Source: Bacillota bacterium
GTDB taxonomy: Bacteria > Bacillota > Clostridia > Peptostreptococcales > Anaerovoracaceae
Assembly: GCA_017433375.1 (NCBI GenBank)
Contig: JAFRHG010000014.1
Location: forward strand, 80,716 to 144,715
Direction of reading: 5' to 3'
Length of the DNA stretch: 64,000 bases
In this document: piece by piece, positions 42,293 through 53,190 of the stretch
Position numbering within the stretch: position 1 is the first letter of the stretch
Layout of the letters: the number at the start of each line of letters is the position of its first letter
The notes under the pieces: generated by a model
Told to the model about the DNA's origin: nothing
The model's input: only the letters and a program-made list of their open reading frames with translations
The model's database searches: none
Position numbers and translations under genes: made by a program

Positions 42293-43288
42293 ATGGCTGT
42301 CAATCTGAAAGGAAGAAGTTTTCTCACACTGATGGATTTCACACCGGAGGAAATCCGGTACATGCTGGATCTGGCCCACGATCTGAAGGCGAAGAAGAGA
42401 GCAGGCATCAAGGGCGACCTGCTGGCGGGCAAGAACGTGGTTCTGCTTTTTGAAAAGACCTCCACGAGAACCCGGTGCGCTTTTGAAGTCGGCGCCATGG
42501 ACGAGGGCGCCGGCGTCACGTTCCTGGACAGCAAGTCCTCCCAGATGGGCAAGAAGGAATCCCTGGAGGATACGGCGAAAGTCCTGGGCAGATTCTATGA
42601 CGGCATTGAATACAGAGGATATGATCAGAAGGTCGTGGAAGACCTGGCCAAGTACGCGGGCGTTCCGGTATGGAACGGCCTGACCGATGTGGACCACCCG
42701 ACCCAGATCCTGGCTGACCTGCTGACCATCGAAGAGCACGTGGCCAAGCCGCTGCGTCAGGTCAAGGTCGTTTTCGTCGGCGACATCCGCAACAACATGG
42801 CCTATGCCTGGATGTACGGCTGCGCCAAGATGGGCATGAGCTTCGTCGCCTACGGCCCGGCGGAACTGGCGGATCAGGTCGACGCTGACGTCGTTGCCAG
42901 AGCCAGAGCCGTTGCCGAGGAGACGGGCGCTTCCATCGAGATCAGCTCCGATATCGAGAGCATCAAGGGTGCCGATGTGCTGTACACGGACATCTGGGCA
43001 TCCATGGGCGAGGAAGAGCAGATCCCGGAGAGAGTCCGGATGCTGACTCCCTTCAGAGTGACCAAGGAAATGCTGGATGCCACCGGCAACTCCGATGTCA
43101 TCTTCCTGCACTGCCTGCCGTCCTTCCACGATTTCGAGACCACCATGGCCAAGAGCCAGCAGGAACTGGGCTACGATATCCGCGAGGTCACCGACGATGT
43201 CTTCAAGAGCAGACATTCCAAGGTCTTCGACGAGGCGGAAAACAGAATGCACACCATTAAGGCGGTCATGGTCGCCACGATGGCGTAG
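42293..43288 (+). CDS. arcB: Ornithine carbamoyltransferase (probably catabolic, arcB)
   Basis: 331 residues. In the arginine deiminase pathway it splits citrulline with phosphate into ornithine and carbamoyl phosphate. The carbamoyl phosphate site is [15 protein letters not shown] near residue 56; [14 protein letters not shown] and the ornithine loop [13 protein letters not shown] near residue 272 confirm the family. Sequence alone does not separate the catabolic from the biosynthetic enzyme; being directly before arcA and arcC favours arcB. The ATG at 42293 has AAAGGAG 7 bases upstream. Confidence 0.93.
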   Translation: MAVNLKGRSFLTLMDFTPEEIRYMLDLAHDLKAKKRAGIKGDLLAGKNVVLLFEKTSTRTRCAFEVGAMDEGAGVTFLDSKSSQMGKKESLEDTAKVLGRFYDGIEYRGYDQKVVEDLAKYAGVPVWNGLTDVDHPTQILADLLTIEEHVAKPLRQVKVVFVGDIRNNMAYAWMYGCAKMGMSFVAYGPAELADQVDADVVARARAVAEETGASIEISSDIESIKGADVLYTDIWASMGEEEQIPERVRMLTPFRVTKEMLDATGNSDVIFLHCLPSFHDFETTMAKSQQELGYDIREVTDDVFKSRHSKVFDEAENRMHTIKAVMVATMA

Positions 43289-43374
43289 CGGACCGTACGA
43301 AAGGAGTTCCATCAGCCCGCAGTACCCGCTGCGGCAACTCCGCTAGGTATTGCCTTTGCAGAAAGGAACATATT

Positions 43375-44592
43375 ATGAAACCTGGAATCAACAATTATTC
43401 CGAGATCGGAAAACTGAACAAGGTGCTGCTCCACCGGCTGGGCGGCGAAGTCGAAGGTCTGGTGCCGGACAACTTTGAACGGCTCCTCTTCGATGACATC
43501 CCTTACATTAAGGTAGCCCAGAAGGAGCACGACATTTTTGCCGATGTGCTTCGGGAGAACGGCGTCGAGGTCATCTACTATGTGGATGAGACCGTCAAGG
43601 CGCTGGCGGATAAGGAAGTCCGCCGTCAGTTCGTCAAAGAGTTCGTCGGAGAGAGCAACATCTACTCCGAAGCGGTCAGAGAGGCCCTGGAGGAGTATCT
43701 CATGGAGATGACCGTCCGGGAGATGGTCGAAAAGTGCATCGCCGGCGTCAAGAAGAACGAGATCGCGGTCAAGACCAACTCCCTGGCCGAGTACATCGCG
43801 TCGGGCTATCCCTACTACATGGATCCTATGCCCAACCTGTACTTCACCCGTGACCCGGGCGCCTGCGTGGGCGGCGGATTGAACATCCACCACATGAGCA
43901 CCACGGCCAGACGCAGAGAGCCGCTGCTGCTCAAGTATATGTTCAACCATAACAAGGACTTCGCGCCGGAAGGTTCTTCCCAGTGGTATGACTACTATGA
44001 CGAAGAGTCCGTGGAAGGCGGAGACGTTCTGGTCCTGTCCAAGGAGATCGTGGCCATCGGCCTGTCCCAGAGAACGACGGTTGCCGGCATCGAGCGCTTT
44101 GCCAAGAACATTCTGGGCAATTCCGAGTTCAAGAAGATCCTGGTCTTCGACATTCCCAAGTCCAGAGCCTTCATGCACCTGGATACGGTCTTCACCATGG
44201 TCGACTTTGACAAGTTCACCATCCATCCGGAGATCGAGGGACCGCTGCAGCTGTTCGAGATCACCCTGGACAAGGACGGCGAGGCCCATTTCGCCAGCAT
44301 GACCGACAGCCTGGAGAACATCCTGAAGGCTGAGCTGGGTCTGCCGGCGGTGGATCTGATTCGCTGCGGAGGCAACGACCTGCAGGCGGCGCAGCGTGAG
44401 CAGTGGAACGACGGCTCCAACACCCTGTGCATCGCGCCGGGCACCGTCGTCACCTACGAGCGCAACTACGTGACCAACGACATCCTGGACCACAAGGGCA
44501 TCAAGGTCCTGTCCATCCCCAGCTCGGAGCTTTCCCGGGGAAGAGGGGGCCCGCGCTGCATGAGCTGCCCGGTCAACCGGGACGACCTGTAG
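43375..44592 (+). CDS. arcA: Arginine deiminase
   Basis: 405 residues. Hydrolyses arginine to citrulline and ammonia, the first step of fermentative arginine use. Motifs: NKVLLHRLGGEVEGLVPDNF, PNLYFTRDPGACVGGGLN with catalytic Asp, the RCGGNDLQAAQREQWNDGSN loop, and the C-terminal SRGRGGPRCMSCP carrying the nucleophile Cys395. AGAAAGGAA precedes the ATG. The 86-bp gap after arcB contains a TTGCCTTT octamer. The pathway yields ATP and ammonia, which also protects against acid. Confidence 0.97.
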   Translation: MKPGINNYSEIGKLNKVLLHRLGGEVEGLVPDNFERLLFDDIPYIKVAQKEHDIFADVLRENGVEVIYYVDETVKALADKEVRRQFVKEFVGESNIYSEAVREALEEYLMEMTVREMVEKCIAGVKKNEIAVKTNSLAEYIASGYPYYMDPMPNLYFTRDPGACVGGGLNIHHMSTTARRREPLLLKYMFNHNKDFAPEGSSQWYDYYDEESVEGGDVLVLSKEIVAIGLSQRTTVAGIERFAKNILGNSEFKKILVFDIPKSRAFMHLDTVFTMVDFDKFTIHPEIEGPLQLFEITLDKDGEAHFASMTDSLENILKAELGLPAVDLIRCGGNDLQAAQREQWNDGSNTLCIAPGTVVTYERNYVTNDILDHKGIKVLSIPSSELSRGRGGPRCMSCPVNRDDL

Positions 44593-44635
44593 GAAGATAC
44601 GTACACTAGGAGTTTCATCAGGAGGAGTATAAAAA

Positions 44636-45580
44636 ATGTCAGAGAGAATTGTAATCGCCCTGGGCGGAAACGCCCTGCAGTCGGGCAAGGGCCAGGCAAC
44701 GGCGGAAGCCCAGCATGAGGTGGTCAAAAAGACCTGTGAAAGAGTCGCCGACATCAGCGGCAGGGGTTACGAGATCGCCGTAGTGCACGGCAACGGTCCC
44801 CAGGTCGGACGGATCGTCATGGCCAGCGAAGCGGCCAGAGAGGTCACCCCGTCCATGCCCTTCGACGTCTGCGGCGCCATGTCCCAGGGATATATCGGCT
44901 ATCACATTCAGCAGTGCCTGAAGTACGCCCTGAACAAAGCCAACCGCAATGTCCCCGTGGTCACCGTGGCCACCCAGATGATCGTGGACCGCAATGACCC
45001 GGCTTTCCAGAAGCCCACCAAGCCCATCGGTCCCTTCTACACGGAAGAGGAAGCAAAGGCAATGGAGCAGGAGAAGGGCTGGACCATGAAGGAAGACGCC
45101 GGACGCGGCTGGCGGCGTGTCGTAGCTTCCCCGATCCCCAAGCGGATCGTGGAGATCGATGCGGTCAAGCAGCTGTGGGACGATGCCATCGTCATCACCT
45201 GCGGAGGCGGCGGCATTCCCGTCGTCGAGCGTCCTGACGGCATGCTGGAAGGCGTTGCCGCCGTCATCGACAAGGACTTCGCCGCGGAACTGCTGGCGGA
45301 AGATGTGGAAGCGGACATCCTCATGATCCTCACCGAGGTCGAAAGGGTTTCCATCCACTACAAGACTCCCGAGCAGGAGGACCTGGCCGGCATGACCCTG
45401 GCCGAGGCCGCCCAGTATGTTCAGGACGGCGAGTTCGCCCCGGGCAGCATGCTGCCCAAGGTGGAAGCGGCCATGAAGTTCGTCCGCCGCTACCCCAACA
45501 AGAAGGCCATCATCACCTCCCTGGACAAGGCAGTGGAGGCCCTGGAAGGCAAGACCGGCACGGTCATCACCTTCAACTGA
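44636..45580 (+). CDS. arcC: Carbamate kinase
   Basis: 314 residues. Transfers phosphate from carbamoyl phosphate to ADP, yielding ATP, CO2 and ammonia. Landmarks: IVIALGGNALQSGKGQATAE, VVHGNGPQVGRI, RRVVASPIPKRIVE and VITCGGGGIPVVE, all typical. AGGAGGAG precedes the ATG. Last gene of the arc cluster; a terminator lies about 100 bases downstream. No arginine/ornithine antiporter (arcD) gene is in the cluster. Confidence 0.97.
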   Translation: MSERIVIALGGNALQSGKGQATAEAQHEVVKKTCERVADISGRGYEIAVVHGNGPQVGRIVMASEAAREVTPSMPFDVCGAMSQGYIGYHIQQCLKYALNKANRNVPVVTVATQMIVDRNDPAFQKPTKPIGPFYTEEEAKAMEQEKGWTMKEDAGRGWRRVVASPIPKRIVEIDAVKQLWDDAIVITCGGGGIPVVERPDGMLEGVAAVIDKDFAAELLAEDVEADILMILTEVERVSIHYKTPEQEDLAGMTLAEAAQYVQDGEFAPGSMLPKVEAAMKFVRRYPNKKAIITSLDKAVEALEGKTGTVITFN

Positions 45581-45679
45581 TCCTTCGGCCTTGCGGCTGC
45601 TGGACCCGATCGACCATCGGTCACGATCGATCACTGAACCCGATCGGCCGGCCGCAGCCACAATGAAAAACCGAAACGC

Positions 45680-45722
45680 AGGAGCTGCAGCCCCGAACAC
45701 CTCCGGGCAGCAGCTCCTTTTC
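45680..45722 (+). terminator. Terminator of the arc operon
   Basis: AGGAGCTGC (45680-45688) pairs perfectly with GCAGCTCCT (45710-45718), with an inner CCCG/CGGG helix and a short T-run. The gap upstream holds several GATCG repeats of unknown meaning. Confidence 0.75.
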
Positions 45723-45760
45723 GTTGCCGCGGCCGGCAAAATCTCGCCAATTCGTTAGAC

Positions 45761-46016
45761 TGGTGAATGAGGAGACCAGACTGTCTCATCCAATTCACCA
45801 GTCAGCCGGATTTCATCCCTGGAAAGGCCCATTCAAGCTCATCATGTGAATAAAAAGCAATCCCATGGGAAGACATACACCACTTTTGTGGAATCTGGTG
45901 TATTAGTTTTCATCGTATCCAAATAGATTCACAGAATGGAAATAAATGGAATTATATAGGACTGAAAAAAGGATTTTGGTGAATCTTTCTGTTCATAAAG
46001 GCGGTCTCATACACCA
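45761..46016 (+). repeat. Dispersed intergenic element, copy B
   Basis: Second copy of the unnamed element, closest to copy A. Arms: CTGGTGAAT (45760) with ATTCACCAG (45793); TGTGAAT (45845) with ATTCACA (45927); ATACACCA (45875) with TGGTGTAT (45896); GGTGAAT (45978) with TACACCA (46010). Compared with copy A the second pair changes C-G to T-A on both arms, which keeps pairing. Arm spacing equals copy A except one base in the first loop. It lies after the arc terminator and 117 bp before the promoter of the CYTH gene. Confidence 0.8.
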
Positions 46017-46132
46017 CACACCTGCCAGGCCGGTCTCTGCTTCATAAGATTATATCCAGTAAACCGTTTACCATCCCACCGGCTCCGCCCCGCGCCGGCC
46101 GGCGGCTCCGCCCCCGGCTGCCGGGAAATAAC

Positions 46133-46161
46133 TTGATATTCCGCAAGAAGGGTGTTATGAT
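46133..46161 (+). promoter_or_regulatory. Promoter of the CYTH gene
   Basis: -35 TTGATA (46133-46138), 17-bp spacer, -10 TATGAT (46156-46161), about 40 bases before the ATG. Confidence 0.6.
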
Positions 46162-46202
46162 TAACGGGTACGTTTTGCGAAGAGGAATCAACGGAAAGCA
46201 TT

Positions 46203-46820
46203 ATGGAAATAGAATTGAAGTACAGGATCCCCGACGGGGAAACCGCCGAGAGGATCTGGGAGGACCGCCTCTTTAACGATATGGAAGAGGAGGGTTCCCG
46301 GGAAGATCTCGATCTTCTTGCAAAGTACTACGATACGGCCGAACGCGATCTGGCGGAAAACGGAATCGCTTATCGTATACGCAAGGAAGGGGATCATTAC
46401 ATCGCCACGCTGAAATGGCAGGGCAAGAGCGAAGACGGTCTGCACAGCCAGGAGGAACTGGCCTGTCCGGTTCCTGACGACCAGCCGAATATCGGAATCT
46501 TTGCGGAGAGCGATATCGGTGAGGAACTGGCGGAGATAGTCAGTGACAAGCCGCTGGAGACGCTGCTGGAGACCGAGATCCACCGGCGCCGTCTGCGGAT
46601 CGACACGGGCATGGCCATCCTGGAGCTGTCCGTGGATCAGGGCCAGGTGAATACTTCCTGCGGTTCGGAGGAAATCTCCGAGGCGGAGATTGAGCTGTTC
46701 ACCGGCGAGACGGAGGAGCTTCTTCGCATCGGCAGGAAGCTGCAGAAGCAGTACGGCCTGGAAACAGAAGACACCACCAAATACGTCAGAGGGCTCCGGC
46801 TGCTCGGCGCCGCGGAGTAG
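46203..46820 (+). CDS. CYTH-domain (triphosphate tunnel) protein
   Basis: 205 residues. The N-terminal EIELKY is the ExExK signature of CYTH proteins, followed by KYYDTAERDLAENGIAYRIRKEGDHYIATLKW. The alternating charged strands (TEIHRRRLRIDTGMAILELSVDQG, AEIELFTGE) line the tunnel that binds a triphosphate and metal ions. Members hydrolyse tripolyphosphate or thiamine triphosphate; the substrate is unknown. Its position between element copy B and tig gives no hint. Confidence 0.88.
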   Translation: MEIELKYRIPDGETAERIWEDRLFNDMEEEGSREDLDLLAKYYDTAERDLAENGIAYRIRKEGDHYIATLKWQGKSEDGLHSQEELACPVPDDQPNIGIFAESDIGEELAEIVSDKPLETLLETEIHRRRLRIDTGMAILELSVDQGQVNTSCGSEEISEAEIELFTGETEELLRIGRKLQKQYGLETEDTTKYVRGLRLLGAAE

Positions 46821-46901
46821 GCCGCGAAAACACCGCGAAAACAGAGTATGGTATCGCGCAGGGCGCGTGCAATAACAAGGTATATTAGGAGGAATTAATA
46901 C

Positions 46902-48185
46902 ATGAAGGCAACATTACTGTCCAAGGAAAACAACGAAGCGAAGTTCAGGATTGAGATCACGCCGGAGGAGTTTGAAAACGCCGTCGTCGCCGTCTACAAG
47001 AAGGAAAAGGATAAGTTCCAGATCGACGGCTTCCGCAAAGGCAAGGCTCCCAGAAGCATCATCGAAGCTCATTACGGCGAAGGCGTATTCTACGAAGACG
47101 CCGTCAACAATTTGTTCTCCCTGCAGTATCCCCTGGCCATCGACGAGCTGGACCTGCAGGTCATCGACTATCCGAGAACCGAGTTCGGACAGATCAAGAA
47201 GGGTGAGCCCCTGGAGGTCACCGTTACCGTTGCCGTTTATCCGGAATTTGAGGTCACCGGCTACACCGGCGTAGAGATCGAGAAGGTCAGCGCCGAGGTA
47301 ACCGACGAGGACGTGGACCAGGAGATCGCGGACATGGCCAAGAGAAACTCCCGGATGGTGGAGGTCGACCGGCCGGCGAAGGAAGGCGACACCGTCCTGA
47401 TCGATTACGAAGGATGGGTCGGCGACGAGCAGTTCGAGGGCGGCACCGCGGAGAGACAGCCCCTGAAGCTGGGCTCCGATACCTTCATCCCCGGATTCGA
47501 AGATCAGCTGATCGGCGCGGTCAAGGACGAGGAGAGGGACGTGAAGGTCACCTTCCCGGAAGAGTACCACGCGGAGAACCTGGCCGGCAAGGAAGCCGTC
47601 TTCAAGTGCAAGGTCCACGAGATCAAAGAGCAGGAAATGCCGGAGATCAACGACGAGTTCGTCAAGGACATCAGCGAGTTCGATACGCTGGATGAGCTGA
47701 AGGCCGACACCAGGGAAAAGCTGGAGAAGTCCAGACAGGAAAAGGCCGAGACTTCCATGAAGAACAGCGTCATCGAGGCGGTCTTCAACGCCAACGAGAT
47801 CGACGTACCCGATCCCATGGTCGATCAGGAGCTGGACAGCATGCTCAACGAGTTTGACCAGCAGCTGAGAGCCCAGGGCATGGATCTGAATACCTACTTC
47901 AAGTACATCGGCAAGGAGCCGGCGGACTTCCGTACCGAGATGAGGGACGAGGCCTTCAAGAAGACCAAGACCAGGATGCTGGTTACCTGGATCGCCGACC
48001 ACGAGGACTTCGACGTGAGCGACGAAGAGGTTTCCCAGGAACTGGAGAACATGGCGCAGCAGTACGGCCTGGAAAAGGACAAGCTGGTGGAGATCATCGG
48101 CGCGGAGAACATCAACATGATCCGCGGCGACATCAAAGTCAGAAAGGCCGTCGACTACATGTACGACAACGCGGTCATCAAATAA
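46902..48185 (+). CDS. tig: Trigger factor
   Basis: 427 residues. Ribosome-bound chaperone and prolyl isomerase. The N-terminal ribosome-binding loop is [17 protein letters not shown]; the FKBP-type isomerase domain is around [20 protein letters not shown] and [11 protein letters not shown] (about residues 165-245); the helical C-terminal chaperone arms follow. AGGAGGAA precedes the ATG. An AAAGGCAA octamer falls exactly on the codons of the ribosome-binding loop (47037). It heads the tig-clpP-clpX-lon set. Confidence 0.98.
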   Translation: MKATLLSKENNEAKFRIEITPEEFENAVVAVYKKEKDKFQIDGFRKGKAPRSIIEAHYGEGVFYEDAVNNLFSLQYPLAIDELDLQVIDYPRTEFGQIKKGEPLEVTVTVAVYPEFEVTGYTGVEIEKVSAEVTDEDVDQEIADMAKRNSRMVEVDRPAKEGDTVLIDYEGWVGDEQFEGGTAERQPLKLGSDTFIPGFEDQLIGAVKDEERDVKVTFPEEYHAENLAGKEAVFKCKVHEIKEQEMPEINDEFVKDISEFDTLDELKADTREKLEKSRQEKAETSMKNSVIEAVFNANEIDVPDPMVDQELDSMLNEFDQQLRAQGMDLNTYFKYIGKEPADFRTEMRDEAFKKTKTRMLVTWIADHEDFDVSDEEVSQELENMAQQYGLEKDKLVEIIGAENINMIRGDIKVRKAVDYMYDNAVIK

Positions 48186-48213
48186 GAGACCGCCAAAGGG
48201 GGAGGACAGGATT

Positions 48214-48795
48214 ATGGCAATGGTTCCCTACGTCGTCGAACAGACGGGCGGCGGCGAGAGAATGTACGATATCTATTCACGGCTGCTCAAGGACAGGATC
48301 ATCTTTATCGGCGAAGAGATCGATGACCACCTGGCCAGTATTGTAGTGGCCCAGCTGCTGTTTTTGGAAGCGGAGGATCCGGATAAGGACATCAGCGTCT
48401 ACATCAACAGCCCCGGCGGCCAGGTGACCGCGGGGATGGCTATCTACGACACCATGCAGTACATCAAGCCGCAGGTGTCCACTATCTGCGTGGGGATCGC
48501 GGCCAGCATGGGCGCGTTCCTGCTTTCCGCCGGCGCCAAAGGCAAGCGTTACGCCCTGCCTAACGCCGAGATCATGATCCACCAGCCCATGGGCGGAGCC
48601 CGCGGCCAGGCCGAGGACGTGAAGATCCAGGCCGAGTGGCTGCTGAAGACCCGGGAAAAACTCAACCGCATCCTCAGTGAAACCACGGGCAAGCCCCTGG
48701 AGACCATCGCCATGGATACGGACCGGGACAACTTCATGTCGGCGGAAGAGGCGGCGGAATACGGCATCATCGATCAGGTGATCAGCCAGCGGTAA
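48214..48795 (+). CDS. clpP: ATP-dependent Clp protease proteolytic subunit
   Basis: 193 residues. Serine peptidase that forms tetradecamers capped by ClpX or ClpC. Catalytic Ser lies in [14 protein letters not shown], His in [19 protein letters not shown] and Asp in [33 protein letters not shown] is the oxyanion-hole glycine region. GGGGGAGG precedes the ATG. clpX follows 22 bases later. Confidence 0.98.
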   Translation: MAMVPYVVEQTGGGERMYDIYSRLLKDRIIFIGEEIDDHLASIVVAQLLFLEAEDPDKDISVYINSPGGQVTAGMAIYDTMQYIKPQVSTICVGIAASMGAFLLSAGAKGKRYALPNAEIMIHQPMGGARGQAEDVKIQAEWLLKTREKLNRILSETTGKPLETIAMDTDRDNFMSAEEAAEYGIIDQVISQR

Positions 48796-48817
48796 GCGGC
48801 AGGAGGAAGAATACCCT

Positions 48818-50158
48818 ATGGCAAAATACAACCGGAAAAACGAACTCTGCTGTTCCTTCTGCGGCACACCTCAGAGCCAGGTGGAGCGGCTGATCAGCGG
48901 ACCCGAGGTATATATCTGCGACGACTGCGTGGAACTTTTCGCGCAGCTGCTGAAGGAAGAAGCCGAGCAGGAATTGCCTTTGCAGACGGTGCAGGGAGAA
49001 CCGGCCCATCTGCCCAAGCCCAAAGAGATCGACCAGATCCTTTCGGAATACGTCATCGGGCAGGAGAGGGCCAAGAAGGTTCTGGCCGTCGCCGTCTATA
49101 ACCACTATAAGCGTATCCAGCTGGAGAAGAGCGGCGACGATGTGGAGATCCAGAAAAGCAACATCGTCATGATCGGACCCACGGGATCGGGCAAGACGCT
49201 TCTGGCCCAGACCCTGGCGAAGATCCTGGACGTCCCCTTTGCCATCGCCGACGCCACCACCCTGACCGAAGCCGGCTATGTAGGCGAGGACGTGGAGAAC
49301 ATTCTGCTGAAGCTGATCCAGGCGGCGGACTGGGATGTGGAGAAGGCCCAGCGGGGCATCATCTACGTGGATGAGATCGACAAGATCGCCCGCAAGTCCG
49401 AGAACCCCTCCATCACCAGGGACGTCAGCGGAGAGGGCGTGCAGCAGGCACTGCTGAAGATCATCGAGGGAACCGTGGCCAACGTGCCGCCTCAGGGCGG
49501 GCGCAAGCACCCCCACCAGGAGTTCATTCCCTTCGATACCACGGGCGTGCTGTTCATCTGCGGCGGCGCCTTCAGCGGCATCGAGAAGGTCATTCAGAAG
49601 CGGATCGGCGAGAAGGTCATCGGCTTCAACGCCAGCGTGGAGGCCAACAAGGTCGACCGGGAAAAGCTCCTGGAACACGTTCAGCCTGAGGACCTGCTCA
49701 AGTACGGACTGATCCCCGAGATCATCGGACGTCTGCCCGTGCTGGTCAGCCTGGAGGAACTGTCGAAGGAAGCGCTGATGGAGATCCTGACCGAGCCGAA
49801 GAACGCCCTGGTCAGACAGTACAGCAAGCTTCTGGATATGGACCGGGTGGAGCTTACCATCGAACCGGAAGCCCTGGAAGCCATCGCCGATATGGCCATG
49901 GAGAGAAAGACCGGCGCCAGAGGCCTCAGAGGAATAATGGAAAAACTGATGACGGACATCATGTACGACATCCCGTCCCGGGGTGACGTTACCGGATGCG
50001 TCATCACCGCTGCCGCGGTGCGCGGCGAGGAGGAGCCGAAGCTGATTCTCCGGGAGGAAAAACCCAAGCCCACCCGGCGCAGGGAAAAGAGCGGGACCGG
50101 AGGCAGCGGGAAGCCTGCCGCAGACGACGGAGAAGAGAAGACATCGGAGACGGCATAG
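48818..50158 (+). CDS. clpX: Clp protease ATP-binding subunit ClpX
   Basis: 446 residues. Unfolds substrates for ClpP. The N-terminal zinc-binding domain has [18 protein letters not shown] and ICDDCVELF. Walker A is [15 protein letters not shown], Walker [15 protein letters not shown], and the ClpP-binding loop area follows RIGEKVIGF. The C-terminal 30 residues after [11 protein letters not shown] are a charged, low-complexity tail not usual in ClpX. It is followed by lon. Confidence 0.98.
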   Translation: MAKYNRKNELCCSFCGTPQSQVERLISGPEVYICDDCVELFAQLLKEEAEQELPLQTVQGEPAHLPKPKEIDQILSEYVIGQERAKKVLAVAVYNHYKRIQLEKSGDDVEIQKSNIVMIGPTGSGKTLLAQTLAKILDVPFAIADATTLTEAGYVGEDVENILLKLIQAADWDVEKAQRGIIYVDEIDKIARKSENPSITRDVSGEGVQQALLKIIEGTVANVPPQGGRKHPHQEFIPFDTTGVLFICGGAFSGIEKVIQKRIGEKVIGFNASVEANKVDREKLLEHVQPEDLLKYGLIPEIIGRLPVLVSLEELSKEALMEILTEPKNALVRQYSKLLDMDRVELTIEPEALEAIADMAMERKTGARGLRGIMEKLMTDIMYDIPSRGDVTGCVITAAAVRGEEEPKLILREEKPKPTRRREKSGTGGSGKPAADDGEEKTSETA

Positions 50159-50240
50159 AGATGCCGCCATGGGAAAGCGGCTGTCGGAATATGGCCGCTT
50201 TTGCGACTAAGGAGAAGAGATTAACAAAGGACTGACGAAT

Positions 50241-52583
50241 ATGGAAGATAAGAAAGACAGAGTGTTTTTTGACAGTGAAACCGTGGACCTGCCCATGATC
50301 CCCCTGCGGGGTCTGGCGGTGTTCCCCAGCATGGTTCTGCATTTTGATATCGGCAGGGAGAAGTCCATCAATGCCCTGGAAAAGGCCATGGTGAACAACC
50401 AGTACATTTTCCTGACCTCCCAGCTGGACGAGAATACGGACCTGCCCACGCCGGAGGATTTCTATCATCTGGGCACCATCGGCAGGATCAAGCAGATGCT
50501 CAAGCTGCCCGGCGACAACATCCGGGTGCTGGTGGAAGGCATCTGCCGGGGACGGATCGAGGAGATCCTCTTCGAGGTTCCCTATTTCAAGTGCCGCATC
50601 CGGCCCATCCGGGTGGAGGAGTGCGACTCCTCGGATCCGGCGGTGGAGGCCATGATGCGGACGGTGCTGGCCAGCTTTGACGAGTACATCAATCTGGACC
50701 AGAACCTGGCGCCGGAGGTTTTCGCCTCCGTGGTGTCCATCGAAGAAGCGGGCAGGATGGCGGACGTCATCGCCTCCCACCTGGACATCCGGCTGGAGGA
50801 CAAGCAGGAACTTCTGGAGACTTTGGACCCGGCCGAGCGGCTGGAGAATCTGAACGGCATTCTCCTGAAGGAGATCGAGATCATGAAGATCGAGCAGGAC
50901 ATCTCCACCAAGGTCAAGTCCCAGATCAACCAGAACCAGAGGGAGTATTACCTGCGGGAGCAGATGCGGGCCATCCAGGAGGAACTGGGCGGCACCGAGG
51001 ATGTGGAAGACGAGGTCGCCGGCTTCCGGGAGAAGCTGGAGAAGCTGGAGCTGGCCGACAAGACCAGGGAAAAGGTCTCCAAGGAGATCGACCGGTTCTC
51101 CCGCATGCAGGCCTCTTCGGCGGAGGCCACCGTCAGCCGCAGCTACATCGAGACCATTCTGGAGCTGCCCTGGAACACATACAGCGACGACAACATCGAC
51201 CTGCACAAGGCAGAAGATATCCTGGAAGAGGATCACTACGGACTCAAGAAGGTGAAGGAGAGGGTGCTGGAATACCTGGCGGTCATGCAGCTTTCGGAAG
51301 GGCTGAAGGGCCCCATCCTGTGCCTGGTCGGCCCGCCGGGAACGGGCAAGACCTCCATCGCCAGGAGCGTGGCCCGCTCCATCGGCCGCGAGTTCGTGCG
51401 CATGTCCCTGGGCGGCGTGCGGGATGAAGCGGAGATCCGCGGACACCGGCGCACCTACATCGGCGCCATCCCCGGACGGATCATCAGCGCCATCCGCGAC
51501 TGCGGAACGGCCAACCCGGTCTTCCTCTTCGATGAGGTGGACAAGATCGGCGCGGATTACAAAGGCGACCCCGCCTCGGCCCTCCTGGAGGTGCTGGATC
51601 CGGAGCAGAACAAGGACTTCACCGACCACTACCTGGAGGTGCCCTTTGATCTGTCCAAGGTGATGTTCATCACCACGGCCAACACCACGGAGACCATTCC
51701 CCGGCCCCTGCTGGACCGGATGGAGGTCATCGAGGTGGACAGCTACACCGAAGAGGACAAGCTGCAGATCGCCAAGGGCTATCTGGTGCCCAAGCAGATC
51801 AAGGAAAACGGACTGCAGAAGAAGAACATCCGCTTCACCGAGACGGGGATCCGGACCATCATCAACTACTATACCCGGGAGTCCGGCGTGCGGAACCTGG
51901 AGCGGGAGATCGGCAACATCTGCCGCAAGGTGGCCCGCAAGGTGGTGGCCGGCGACGCGGAAAAGGCAAGCATCACGGGGAAGAACGTCGAGGATTACCT
52001 GGGCAAGAAGAAGTTCCACTTTGACGTCATCCGCGGCAAAAAGGAAGTGGGCGTGACCACCGGCCTGGCCTGGACCATCGTCGGCGGAGACACCCTGTTC
52101 ATCGAGACCGTGGCGGTCCCCGGCACCGGCAAGCTGGTGCTCACGGGGCAGATGGGCGACGTCATGCAGGAGTCGGCCAAGGCCGGACTCAGCTATATCC
52201 GCTCCATCGCCGATGAGCTGAAGATCGAAGAAGAATTCTACAAGAAATATGACCTGCACATTCACATCCCCGAAGGCGCCATCCCCAAGGACGGCCCCTC
52301 CGCCGGCGTGACCATGTGCACGGCCCTGGTGTCCACACTGACCGGCCGTCCGGCCAGAAAGGACATCGCCATGACCGGCGAGATCACCCTGCGGGGCAAC
52401 GTGCTTCCCGTGGGCGGCATCCGGGAAAAGGTCATGGCGGCCCACCGGGCGGGCATCCGCAAGGTGCTCCTGCCCGAGGAAAACGAGGCTGACATCCAGG
52501 ACATCCCGGAAGTAGTCAGAAATGACATGGAGTTCGTCCTGCTGAAGACGGCGAAGGATGCCATGAAGCAGGTGCTGCAGTAA
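50241..52583 (+). CDS. lon: ATP-dependent Lon protease
   Basis: 780 residues. Hexameric AAA+ serine protease for misfolded and regulatory proteins. N-terminal substrate domain starts [24 protein letters not shown]. Walker [16 protein letters not shown] is near residue 365; Walker B is [11 protein letters not shown]. The protease domain has the catalytic Ser in [17 protein letters not shown] and Lys in [20 protein letters not shown]. It starts about 80 bases after clpX and ends 16 bases before ysxC, the usual Bacillota arrangement. Confidence 0.98.
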   Translation: MEDKKDRVFFDSETVDLPMIPLRGLAVFPSMVLHFDIGREKSINALEKAMVNNQYIFLTSQLDENTDLPTPEDFYHLGTIGRIKQMLKLPGDNIRVLVEGICRGRIEEILFEVPYFKCRIRPIRVEECDSSDPAVEAMMRTVLASFDEYINLDQNLAPEVFASVVSIEEAGRMADVIASHLDIRLEDKQELLETLDPAERLENLNGILLKEIEIMKIEQDISTKVKSQINQNQREYYLREQMRAIQEELGGTEDVEDEVAGFREKLEKLELADKTREKVSKEIDRFSRMQASSAEATVSRSYIETILELPWNTYSDDNIDLHKAEDILEEDHYGLKKVKERVLEYLAVMQLSEGLKGPILCLVGPPGTGKTSIARSVARSIGREFVRMSLGGVRDEAEIRGHRRTYIGAIPGRIISAIRDCGTANPVFLFDEVDKIGADYKGDPASALLEVLDPEQNKDFTDHYLEVPFDLSKVMFITTANTTETIPRPLLDRMEVIEVDSYTEEDKLQIAKGYLVPKQIKENGLQKKNIRFTETGIRTIINYYTRESGVRNLEREIGNICRKVARKVVAGDAEKASITGKNVEDYLGKKKFHFDVIRGKKEVGVTTGLAWTIVGGDTLFIETVAVPGTGKLVLTGQMGDVMQESAKAGLSYIRSIADELKIEEEFYKKYDLHIHIPEGAIPKDGPSAGVTMCTALVSTLTGRPARKDIAMTGEITLRGNVLPVGGIREKVMAAHRAGIRKVLLPEENEADIQDIPEVVRNDMEFVLLKTAKDAMKQVLQ

Positions 52584-52599
52584 GCGGACAGGTGAGAAG

Positions 52600-53187
52600 A
52601 TGAGAATCGTAACATCCGAACTGGAGCAGATCGCGGTCAAGCCGTCCCAGTACCCGCCGGGAGACCTGGCGGAGATTGCCTTTGCAGGAAGGTCCAACGT
52701 GGGGAAATCCTCCCTGCTGAATCTGCTGACCGGCCGCAAAAAGCTGGCCCATGTCAGCGGCAATCCGGGCAAGACCCGGACCATCAACTTCTACCGGATC
52801 AACGACGCTTTCCGGATCGTGGACCTGCCCGGCTACGGCTACGCCAAAGTGTCCAAGTCCCTTTCGGAGAGCTGGGGCGAGATGATGGAGACCTACCTGG
52901 AAGGGAGAGAGAACCTGCTGACCGTGGTGCAGCTGGTGGACATCCGCCACGCGCCCTCGGCCCAGGACGCGGCCATGCATGAGTACCTGCGCCACTACGG
53001 CCTTTCGGGCATCATCGCGGCCACCAAGGCGGACAAGGTGTCGCGGAACCAGCTGCCGAAGCAGATGAAGATGATCCGGCAGACCCTGAAGCTTTCGCCG
53101 GAGGAACAGATCTATCCCGTGTCGGCCCTGAAGAAGACCGGACACGGTGCGCTGCTGGACGCCATCGGCGCCCTGCTGGAGGAATAG
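52600..53187 (+). CDS. ysxC: Ribosome biogenesis GTPase YsxC/EngB
   Basis: 195 residues. GTPase needed for late 50S assembly. G1 is [19 protein letters not shown]2 TRTINFY, G3 [12 protein letters not shown] and G4 ATKADKVS; all are present. A TTGCCTTT octamer lies on the codons for IAF just before G1 (52676), using ATT and TTT where the gene otherwise prefers ATC and TTC. It follows lon closely. Confidence 0.97.
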   Translation: MRIVTSELEQIAVKPSQYPPGDLAEIAFAGRSNVGKSSLLNLLTGRKKLAHVSGNPGKTRTINFYRINDAFRIVDLPGYGYAKVSKSLSESWGEMMETYLEGRENLLTVVQLVDIRHAPSAQDAAMHEYLRHYGLSGIIAATKADKVSRNQLPKQMKMIRQTLKLSPEEQIYPVSALKKTGHGALLDAIGALLEE

Positions 53188-53190
53188 GAA

